Source: Breznakibacter xylanolyticus (GTDB lineage Bacteria; Bacteroidota; Bacteroidia; Bacteroidales; Marinilabiliaceae). From it: DNA of 64,000 bases. Position 1 is the stretch's first letter, and the number at the start of each line of letters is the position of its first letter. The DNA lies in contig NZ_QKZK01000003.1 of assembly GCF_003254275.1 (NCBI RefSeq), forward strand, positions 118,580 through 182,579. The letters are read 5' to 3'. The translations under genes were made by a program, and so were the position numbers. Positions 50,706-59,400 of the stretch are shown piece by piece. The notes under the pieces are model-generated. The model was not told where the DNA came from. It searched no databases and was given only the letters and a program-made list of their open reading frames with translations.

Positions 50706-53521
50706 CTCGAATGCAGTTAATGATCATATAAAATTAGTAAATTTTAAATAGATGTTAAATTCGTGAATTAAAAAAATGTTTATTCATATTTTGTGGCACA
50801 CACCCCATAGTTGCCCCAAGTTCATAACTTGTGCCCATTCCTCTTTCCAATAGATATTTCGGTGATATTGCCCCCCTATTACAGGTATGATTTTTAGGCG
50901 ATGGTAGTATGACAAAATTACCGTTTTTTCCTCAAACTTTGCCCCGCTAGTGCCCATTGCTGCCGCACGATTGCATCGTGTGGCTTATTCCCAGCTGGCG
51001 CAAGGTTGCAACTTGTGCCTTTTTTTGCCGTTCCCCTTCGGGTCGGGCTTTCCATTTCAAGTCCTCGCTTTGCTCCGGGCTTTCCACTTCAATCCCTAAC
51101 GGTACATTTCGAAGCCCTTCAATGATTTGTCGTACAGCCTGGGCACGCACTGGCTCCCTCGTCCCTTCGCTCCCTTAAAACGATGCCTCAGAAGACCCAC
51201 CCACCCTCCCTAGAGGTAATTCGGCATTCGTCCACTCACCTCGGCAAGGGGCGCGCCGGGTCGGCCGGGCAGCCGTCTCTTATGGTAGCCATATCCGCGG
51301 CTAGCCGGCAGCCCGTCCGCCAAAGGTGGGGCCGGTACTCTTTATGCACAACCCGTTCCGTCAGCCATTTCTTAAAGTTCGGCGAAGCCTCCAGGCTTCG
51401 TCGCATGGTTGGCCATGGCCTCCCTCTCTGGCATCTCATATCCATTGTTGCACACTACAATCTGCCGTCCCCAGCCCGGCACACCCCTTGCAGCTTCGGT
51501 TCGTTCCCTCATGGCAGCCTCCCTTGTCCGTGGGGCAGCCCTCACTCGTTACACTCCATTGCGCTTGGCGCTCCGTTCCTGCGTCACGGAAACTGCCTGC
51601 GCTCCATTCGTTCACTCCCTCACGCATCCCCACGTCCATCGGCTGCCCATTTTAGGCTCGCCTGCTGGTCGCCGTCGGCTGCGGGGCTGTCATGCTTTTT
51701 GCAAACCCCGCCCGCGTCCGGCATTGCCCCCTCCGGTCTCATACAATTCGTTCCCATCGCATTCCATCCAAGCCTCCACACACCTCAATCTCCGGGGGCA
51801 AAGCCTCTCTTATAAAAGGCCAGTTTCTCATTTATCGCCCGCAGCCAATGTCACTTCATTCACTCACCTCGCTCGTTGCGCTACATCCATTCACCTTGAG
51901 TCTTCACACCCTGCACATCATCTACCCGTTATCGTTACCCGTCACACATCGTCAAGGTTCATTCCTTCGCTCCACAACGCTCGTTTCATTCATTCAGCAA
52001 CATTCGCTGCCACCCACAACGCAAAAAGCCCGCCAGCCCCTGGCCGCAAGCAGTTGCCAGCCCCCGTGCTCATCCTTCGCACTCCCGGTCTGCCACCGCC
52101 GGCTCCACTCGCAGACGGCTCGCGCCGAAGAGAAAAAGGTGGCCGCAAGCCATTGCACCCACCTTTTTCCAAAAAATACTGCAGCCCCTCCAATTATCCC
52201 CCCGGTACAGACGCGATTCATCGCGTCTCAAAAAGCACTACCAGTGCGTCTCAAAGCTACCAGTGCGTCTCAAAGCTACAGTGCGTCTCCCTCCACTCCT
52301 AAACTCCTCCACTCTAAACTCTTCCACCTCTCCACTTCTCCACTTCTCCACTCTTCAACTCCTCCACTCTAAACTCTTCCACCCCTCCACTTCCTTCCCC
52401 CACCCGCAAAAAAGCCACCTCAAGTTAGGCATCCGGCTCAAACCCCGTCAAGGTCATGCCCTTCGGGTTTTGCAGCCCCATCCCATACATCACGTACCCA
52501 TTTTACTCACAAGCAAATCCAAAATAACCAACAGGGCCGCAAAAACCTTGACAGGTCGCCGGACACCTTTCCATCCCGCTGTCTTTTTGCTCGTTGGGGA
52601 AAAAAATATTCCACATCCATCCATTACACACACACACGATGAGGTTAATTCCAGCAGAGTAGAGTAGGGGCGTAGCCACCACACACCCCCCGGCCGGTAC
52701 AGACGCGATTCATCGCGTCTCAAAGCTAACAGTGCGTCACAAAGCTACCAGTGCGTCTCCCTCACCACCCGTTCACCTCCACTTTTCCACTCTTCCACTC
52801 CTAAACTCTTCCACTTCTCTACTTCTCCACTCTTAACTCTTCCACTCCTCCACTCCTACACCCCTCCACTTCTCAACTTTCCATAATGCTCCTAATCATA
52901 AGCCCCAAGTTACAGGACTGCTGGGCAATGCCACAAGGGTGCGCTGCGCCCGTTCAAAAAAATCTCCACCCTCGTGCCTCGGGTCGTATTTTTTTGCCCG
53001 GCCCTTGCAGCAATGCCCCCCAGCCTGTGGGCGAAGGGCATTATGTTTATTCGCTCCTTTCACTGTAGGGCGTGTGGCTGGTGGCTGCACCTCTACCTCG
53101 TCAGCTCTTTCAAGTGCCGCTGCGTCATCATCCGGGGCAGCGCACCCGAGGTCTTCCTCCAGCTCTTTCACCTTCAGCTGGTCATCTCTCAGCTCCCTTT
53201 CTAAGGGGGCTTTTTTTTATGTCGGCATTCCTCTCATATAAATACCACATCAATAAATTTATCCATCTACTATTTTGTATATTATCTCTCTGCAAAACAA
53301 ATAACAACACAACTCAGGCACATTTACAACTCAGACGTCACAAAATAACAAACGCCCGATGAAGCTTAACTTCACCGAGCGTTTCCCCTCTTATCAAACA
53401 CCTCTAAAGAATATCTTTTATCAATAGGCGTTAATCCAAAACACATGCAGGTTTATTTCAGCCCTTCTGCTCTTTCAATTATTATCCCCCTTCCTTTGAG
53501 GAAAAGCTGCGATGGACTTCT
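50706..53521. other. 2.8-kb gene-poor, palindrome-rich stretch
   Basis: No gene is confidently supported. Open frames here (for example 51183-51815 and 51409-52302) have no recognisable domain and overlap one another. It contains REP-like palindromes (50962-50985, 50991-51020), a degenerate P1 copy (51131-51157), P2 palindromes (52203, 52697) with trailing half units ACCAGTGCGTCTC, and pyrimidine-rich runs of CTCCACTCTTCCACTC (52280-52400, 52780-52880). The 51.2-52.2 kb part is G+C rich and compositionally unlike both neighbours. It could hide a structured RNA or a decayed gene cluster. Confidence 0.55.
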
Positions 53522-53728
53522 TCATTCCCCATCCACGCTGGCCTGTGCCACCGCTGTCATCACGCCGCCCGCAAGCGCCACATAACCGGCAGCCGTCACC
53601 AGCCCTACCGGCAACGCCACCGGAGCCGCCAACAACGCTCCCCCAACCGCCGCCAGACTGATGCCCACTGTCCGCACCACTCGGAAAAACTTCGACGTCG
53701 GTGCCTTCATTCTTTCTACCAATCCCAT
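53522..53728 (-). CDS. Small membrane protein, phage-like
   Basis: This 68-residue protein has one or two hydrophobic spans (GISLAAVGGALLAAPVALPV, then GLVTAAGYVALAGGVMTAVA) after a basic start (MKAPTSKFFRVVRTV). Its size and placement next to the coiled-coil and MAKQ-type genes recall small holin-like proteins in Bacteroidetes phage-like elements. Holin function is inferred only from form. Confidence 0.55.
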   Translation of the reverse strand: MGLVERMKAPTSKFFRVVRTVGISLAAVGGALLAAPVALPVGLVTAAGYVALAGGVMTAVAQASVDGE

Positions 53729-53840
53729 CTTCTATCGTTTTAATTCGTTAACGTTCCTTCCTCACTCTAACGGCCGCCTCATACGTGCAGTCCGCCTTTC
53801 TTCAGTCTCCCTTCCAATAGGGCAGGGTCGGGGCAGGGCT

Positions 53841-54083
53841 TCAATTCACCGCCTTCTCCAGGTATGTCAACCGCTTCTCCAAAAAATCAATCCGCTGGCT
53901 CAGCAAATCATTCACCCCCTTAAACTCACTCTTCAACAGCGCCATGGTGCTCTTTACCTCACTCACGTCTTTCTCCACCCGCTTGAAGTCGGTCAGGAGC
54001 TGCCGGAGGAAGTAACTCACCACCCCCAGCATTCCCGACATCACCACCGACAGCAAAATCTCCGGTTTCATCACCGTCTCCAT
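53841..54083 (-). CDS. Small membrane-anchored coiled-coil protein
   Basis: This 80-residue protein has an N-terminal span (PEILLSVVMSGMLGVVSYFL) and then a long coiled coil (RQLLTDFKRVEKDVSEVKST and LSQRIDFLEKRLTYLEKAVN). The layout is like small phage spanin/holin-associated proteins. It starts 10 bases after the stop of the upstream gene and is likely co-transcribed with it. Function unknown. Confidence 0.65.
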   Translation of the reverse strand: METVMKPEILLSVVMSGMLGVVSYFLRQLLTDFKRVEKDVSEVKSTMALLKSEFKGVNDLLSQRIDFLEKRLTYLEKAVN

Positions 54084-54093
54084 CTCCGGTCAG

Positions 54094-54849
54094 TTAAAGA
54101 CCCGACACACTCACCAGCGACAAGGCATTGTATCGTCCGTTTTTCAATGAATACGACACCCCGTTCACCATTTGGTAGAACTCAATCCCCAGCACCAAAA
54201 ACAGCGGATGCGTGCTGTTGGCTGTCAGTGTGTTGGTCAGCGTCACCGCTGCAATGTTCCCGTCCGATAGTGACAGTTCTCCTGTTTGCGACGTTACCGC
54301 CTCAAACACATTCCCCTCAAAGTCAATCGAGGCTCCCGCCGAAATGAATCGGAAATGCGTGGCTCCCTCCGGTGCCACAATCGCACTGTCGGGCGAAAAA
54401 GCCGGTATGGTCACCTCCAACTCTCCACTCACTCGGTCAATGGTCGCACCATATTGAGCATACAATGTGCTCGACAGCTTCCCGTCTAGGTTAAAGTCAA
54501 AGCCGGTCAGTAACTCCAGCTCTCCGTCCAATACGTTGCGCTGTCCGCGGATACTGGTGGCATCTGCTTTCACCACCACCATCATCTGCTTGGTCAGACG
54601 GCTCACCATGCGGTTATCCGCCGCCTTCATCAACTGCGCACGAAAAGCCATCCTCAATAACTTGCCCGCACTCCCTGCCCGCGCAAATTCCAGTCCGTTC
54701 TCTCTGGTTCGTGCAAATGCTGCATCCGATTTGATCCGATCTCCGTCCACGCCGCCCTTGGCGCGCGCCAACATCCCGTCCTTCGACTTGTAGAACGTAA
54801 TATCACCGATAGTACCCTCTAGCTTAATAATTCCACTCTGCTTTGCCAT
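54094..54849 (-). CDS. Conserved Bacteroidetes phage-like element protein
   Basis: This 251-residue protein belongs to a conserved hypothetical family of Bacteroidetes mobile elements. Its opening, AKQSGIIKLEGTIGDITFYK, and the following ARAKGGVDGDRIKSDAAFAR and RTRENGLEFARAGSAGKLLR, are the family signature. The C-terminal half is beta-rich and may be a virion- or envelope-associated domain. I use ATG 54849 because the upstream eight residues are not conserved. Function unknown. Confidence 0.7.
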   Translation of the reverse strand: MAKQSGIIKLEGTIGDITFYKSKDGMLARAKGGVDGDRIKSDAAFARTRENGLEFARAGSAGKLLRMAFRAQLMKAADNRMVSRLTKQMMVVVKADATSIRGQRNVLDGELELLTGFDFNLDGKLSSTLYAQYGATIDRVSGELEVTIPAFSPDSAIVAPEGATHFRFISAGASIDFEGNVFEAVTSQTGELSLSDGNIAAVTLTNTLTANSTHPLFLVLGIEFYQMVNGVSYSLKNGRYNALSLVSVSGL

Positions 54850-55120
54850 GATCAAAAAAATTAAATGATTCACTGCAAAACTATGATGTGGTCAAACACC
54901 ACCCAAACAGCCACTTCCGGCAATGGTCATTCTTGCCGCTTTTTGCCGCCTTTTCTCAATTCTCTTATTCTGAAAGATTTGGTAAATTTGCCCTTACGCC
55001 ATTTAACCACCTATCACAGCCATCTTGGCAGGAGAGGAGCATCCCCAATCTGTCCCGGATAGTGTATCGTTAGTGAATAGATAAAGCATAGATAGTGTAT
55101 AGATAGAGCATGGATGGTGT

Positions 55121-55354
55121 ATGAAAACCATCTCAACACATCAAAAGAATCCAACCGTGAAAACTACCCGCATCACCATCTACCCCAAAGACGTGCAACG
55201 CATCACCGGCAAAAGCGACCGATATGGCCGCCACCTGTTGGCACGCATCCGGGGCCGTTATCACAAAGAGCCCCACCAGTTCGTCACCCTCGACGAGTTT
55301 TGCTCCTTCACCGGCCTCCCCTCCGAACAAGTCGCCCCCTTCCTCATCGACTAA
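55121..55354 (+). CDS. Small conserved Bacteroidetes element protein
   Basis: This 77-residue protein has the recognisable core RITIYPKDVQRITGKSDRYG, then FVTLDEFCSFTGLPSEQVAP, a small helical protein family frequent near Bacteroidetes mobile elements. The start may be ATG 55121 or GTG 55157, from which similarity begins. It is the last gene before the right boundary. Function unknown; DNA binding is plausible from its helical pair. Confidence 0.65.
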   Translation: MKTISTHQKNPTVKTTRITIYPKDVQRITGKSDRYGRHLLARIRGRYHKEPHQFVTLDEFCSFTGLPSEQVAPFLID

Positions 55355-55516
55355 CATTCCCCCAATCGTGCGACACCAAATCGCACCAATCCTCATGCCC
55401 TTTTTCCATTATTTTTGTATCGTTTTAGCTTTAAAAAGTTGAGTAAAGCGTCTGAAATTCATATATTTGTATTAGGTTTCAAATGTAACAAACACCCCTT
55501 TTTTAGGTCAAAATTT

Positions 55517-55536
55517 ATGAGAACCAAAAGGTGAAC
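55517..55536 (+). repeat. 20-bp subterminal direct repeat, right copy
   Basis: Identical to 10368-10387, 62 bases inside the right boundary repeat. Confidence 0.6.
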
Positions 55537-55598
55537 TAGTAATTTGTATTCCTTGTAATGCGTTGTGCTTCTGTTGGTTGTGTGTTATTTCATGCGTT

Positions 55599-55669
55599 CG
55601 GTCACCCCGACCAAGTGGATGTCAAACGACATCAAAAGCCTGCAAATCGTATGATTTACAGGCTTTTTG
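55599..55669. repeat. attR: duplicated tRNA-Pro 3' end and terminator, right boundary of the island
   Basis: CGGTCACCCCGACCAAGTG at 55599-55617 equals 10255-10273. The following hairpin (AAAAGCCTGCAAATC, GTAT, GATTTACAGGCTTTT) matches that after tRNA-Pro apart from single changes. There is no tRNA body here, only the 3' end. The gap from 55670 to 55906 has no gene; it holds repeated GGTGAGTAAT motifs. Confidence 0.9.
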
Positions 55670-55906
55670 CTTTTGAGGTGTTTTGAATTAAAACAAAGTT
55701 TTTCAAGTTACGGGTGAGTAATACGGTGAGTAATTTTATTTCCTATATTTACTCACTGGAAATGCTGCAAAATACTACAAAGCAGTTAGTTGCTCGTTTT
55801 ATTTGATGCCGTTTGTTGGTGTTTAGTGAGGTTGATTGGTGAGTTCTCGGTGAGTAATTCGGTGAATCAAATTAAATGAAGTCAAATCACACTAAATCTC
55901 ATTGAC

Positions 55907-56059
55907 ATGAAAGCATGTACCACCTTCGGTATTCAGTTCATTACACGAGCAGCTAAAAACCCTGTGCTCCCTATGACCATCTTTGTTCGTATCACGGTCA
56001 ATAGCCGTCGTGCAGAATTATCCCTTAAACAAACCGTATTGGCATCCGAATGGAGTGTT
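55907..56059 (+). pseudogene. Integrase remnant (arm domain only) of an older element
   Basis: The first ~50 codons (MKACTTFGIQFITRAAKNPV, then IFVRITVNSRRAELSLKQTV) align with the arm domain of the island integrase, including FGIQFI.R and R.E.SLK. Homology stops at SEW near 56056, and the frame then runs into a terminator and antisense tRNA genes. The sequence before it also parallels that before the intact integrase, with GGTGAGTAAT motifs. An older element at the same tRNA-Pro has been lost except for its left end. Confidence 0.85.
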
Positions 56060-56093
56060 GTTTTTAGCCTTTCTTTGCACCATTCTGCACAAA

Positions 56094-56127
56094 CAAAAAA
56101 TCCAGTAAGTGTTGACTTACTGGATTT
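56094..56127 (-). terminator. Terminator of the tRNA-Ser/tRNA-Trp unit
   Basis: AAATCCAGTAAGT (56098-56110) and ACTTACTGGATTT (56115-56127) form a 13-bp perfect stem with GTTG loop, with a T tract on the minus strand. Confidence 0.8.
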
Positions 56128-56152
56128 TGCGTTATTTTTCATTTCTTATCAG

Positions 56153-56240
56153 CGGAGAGTGAGGGATTCGAACCCTCGATACCCTTTTGAGGTATACACA
56201 CTTTCCAGGCGTGCTCCTTCGACCACTCGGACAACTCTCC
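56153..56240 (-). tRNA. tRNA-Ser(GGA)
   Basis: On the minus strand the acceptor is GGAGAGT/ACTCTCC, the anticodon arm is CACGC, loop CTGGAAA, GTGTG, giving GGA. A long variable arm (TACCTCAAAAGGGTA) and GGTTCGAATCC T arm complete a class II tRNA of 88 nt. CCA is not encoded. Confidence 0.95.
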
Positions 56241-56251
56241 GGGAATTAATG

Positions 56252-56323
56252 CACGGGAGGAGAGATTCGAACTCCCGACAGCTGGTTTTGGAGACCAGTG
56301 CTCTACCGCTGAACTACTCCCGT
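56252..56323 (-). tRNA. tRNA-Trp(CCA)
   Basis: On the minus strand the acceptor is ACGGGAG/CTCCCGT with discriminator G. The anticodon arm is CTGGT, loop CTCCAAA, ACCAG, giving CCA. It is separated from tRNA-Ser by 11 bases, so both are in one transcript. Confidence 0.95.
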
Positions 56324-56436
56324 GTGTGGTTTTGAGACTGCGAAAATAGAACTTTTTCCCGTTTTTGGTGTGTTTTGCGCAATTATTTTTCCTGTTTTTT
56401 TGTAGGTTTCGATTGATGCATTTCTATTCCAATGGT

Positions 56437-59400
56437 TTAATCCTCGTCACTAGGTGAAGAGCCGGATGTGGGATGTTTGCTGGGGGTGTAACCGTAAAAG
56501 GATTTGAATTGGCGACTGAAGTATTTTACGTCGTTATATCCAACTCGGAACGCAACTTCGGAGACATTGTAGCCTTTTTCGAGCAGTTGTGCCGCAATTT
56601 TAAGTTTCATTTGGCGCAAGAACTCGATGGGGCTGAGGTTGGTCAGGCTCTTGACTTTGTTGTAGAACACCGTTCGGCTTAAGCAGCAGTGGGCTGCCAT
56701 TTGGTCGATGTTGATATCATTGGCATAATTCTGATTGATAAATTCGATAAGGTGATTCAGAAAGTTCTCGTCCTTTGAGCTGATGTTGAGGTTTCCCGGT
56801 TCAATGGCTTTATGCTTTTTAAGGTAACCTGCAATTTTTTCACGTTGTATCACCAGGTTGAGAGCCACTGATTTCAGGTACTCAACATTAAAAGGTTTGG
56901 TAATGTATGCTTCCGCACCGGTTTCCACACCTTGTATTTGGTCGGCCACATCGTTTTTAGCTGTGAGCATGACCACGGGAAGGTGAGACGTTTCAATACT
57001 CTCCTTGAGGGTGCGTGTCATTTCAATGCCATCCATCACAGGCATCATCACGTCGGTGATGATAATACTTGGGTTATATTGACGAGCCAGAGGGAGCGCT
57101 TCCTGGCCGTTGACAGCCTTGATGCAATTAAATTCCGGGCGTAACGATTGGCAGATGTAATCCAATATTTCGGGATTATCTTCAACCACCAGAGCTGTTC
57201 TGATTTGGGGTTCGTCGAGTGGGTTGGTTGTGTCAACTATTTCATTATCAGGGATTGTTAGGGGGTGGGGTTGATGGATTGCATCGTGAATGATGGTGAT
57301 TTCCGGCTGGTTTGTTAAGTGTTGGTTTCCCTTTTTGAGGCATAAGGTAAAGGTACTGCCCTGACCCGGTTCAGATGTCACTTCGATGGTTCCTCCATGA
57401 AGTTTGGCAAGTTCGTATGACAATGACAGTCCGATTCCGGTTCCCGACAAGTCGTTGGTGCTAAGGATGGTGTAACGCGTGAAAATTTCGGGCAATAGCT
57501 CAGGGGCAATGCCCCGTCCATGGTCAATGACGGCGATGTTTACCGCGTCGGGTGTCTCGTCAATTCGAAGGGTTACTGTTTTTCCACTGTCGGTGAATTT
57601 GAGCGCATTGGAAAGCAGGTTGTATATAATGATGTCCAGACGGGATACATCAGCCCATACTTTGGGGTCATCTGTGTTACATTCAAAGGAATAGTGAATG
57701 TTTTTATGGGCCGCTAAGGGTTCAAAGCTGTTGAAGATATCCAGAGCAAAGCGTTTGATGTCGATTTCGCTCACCTGGAGGGTCATTTTGTTGTTTTGTA
57801 TCTTTCTAAAGTCGAGCAATTGATTGGTAAGCATGAGCATTCGTCGGGCGTTTTTTCTAATCACGCGCAATTGTTTACCCACGGCATCGGGCAAGTTACT
57901 TTTGTTAATGATGTCTTCGAGTGGGCCTATGATGAGTGTCAGTGGGGTTCTAATCTCGTGGGAGATATTCGTAAAGAACTGCAGTTTCATCTGGTTGACC
58001 TTTTTTTCCAGTAGCAAATCGTGCCTATAAAGGTTGAGTTGCGTGAGGGTTCGGTGTACCCAGTACGTGGCAATGACCAATATGGTAAGAAACATCAGAT
58101 AGGCCCACCAGGTACGATACCAGGGGGGAAGTATTCTGATGGACAACACACGTTCGTTGGTGTCCCAAATGCCGGCGCCGGATGATGCTTTTACCCGAAA
58201 GGTATAACGGCCGGGAGGCAGGTTTGTGTAAACAGCCCTGTTTTGATTACCCACTTCGTTCCAGTCGGACTCAAAATTATCCAGTTTGTAGGCATATTTC
58301 ATCACCATGTTATCTTCGTAGCCCAAAGACGAGAATTGGATGCTGAAAGCGTTCTGGTGATGATTCAATTCCAATACGTCGGTGTAGCTGATATTTTGCT
58401 TTAGGGGTGAGTTAGGCGAATGAACAGTTATCTCTTTGTTGGCGATAAACAGATTGGTGAGTTCTATTCGATAGGTTGCTTTTTGTAATTGTTCCATTTC
58501 GGGATGAATGGCCACCAAACCATTCGATCCTCCAAATAGAAGGGTACCGTTGTGAGTTTTGAGGCATGTGTTCTCTGAAAAGGAGTTGAAAAATAGCTTG
58601 TTATTGGCATTGTACAGTTCCATTTGGTTGTTTCTCAAGTCAATTTTTGAGATCCCATTTTCGGTGCTGAGCCATATATAACCATTGTTATCCTGAAGTA
58701 TTCCCATCACGATATCGTTTCCCAAGCCTTGATCGGACGAATAATGAATGAATCTTATTGGCTGATCTTTTTTATAATTCAACCGATTGGCGCCGCCTCC
58801 GTAAGTGGTAAACCACAGATGTTGTTCGTTGTCTTCAAAGATGTGTACAACGTCATTATAACTCAGGCTTTCAGGTGTGTCGGGTGAGTGGAAGAAGGTT
58901 CTGAACTGAAATTGGGCTTGATCCAACGATTTTATGTCGATACAATTGATGCCAAAAGCAGTCGCAATCCAAAGCTGATTGTCGTGAGCCAATAAAATGC
59001 TTCTTACCAGGTTGCTCGACAAGTTGCTATTGGCTGTATTTATGTTGACGAATTCCATTTTGCCACCCATGCGTCGTGATGCCAGGCTGATGCCATTGCC
59101 AAAGGTGCCAATGCAAAAGCGCCCAGGGCTCAGTTGGATGATGTCGTATATGTTATTGCTTGGAAGTGAGGTGCTATCATTATCGTTGTGCTTAAACCAT
59201 TCGAAACTGAGTTGATTGTATGAAGTACCCTGGGTGACCGGATTTTTGCTAATGCCAATGCCTTCGCCTTTGGTGCCTAACCAAATGAAGCCTCGGTCAT
59301 CTTGTAACATGGCGTAAACATTGTTGCCTTGTTCCGAGCTGTTGGGAGTTGTAATCAGGTTGATGGTTTGGAAGGGATTCGATTCTTTGCTGCGAAATAG

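Noticed and set aside
51183-52302. Overlapping open frames of 210 and 297 residues in the G+C-rich gap
   Set aside because: No domain, no plausible start context, high Pro/Ser/His content and mutual overlap are typical of chance frames in C-rich DNA.
52896-53171. A 91-residue acidic minus-strand frame
   Set aside because: The first part (KELEEDLGCAAPDDDAAALE) looks protein-like but no family, start signal or partner gene supports it, so it is left as part of the gene-poor stretch.
55907-56335. A 142-residue open frame starting with integrase similarity
   Set aside because: Similarity ends near 56056; the rest runs through a terminator and antisense through two tRNA genes, so only a pseudogene fragment is real.
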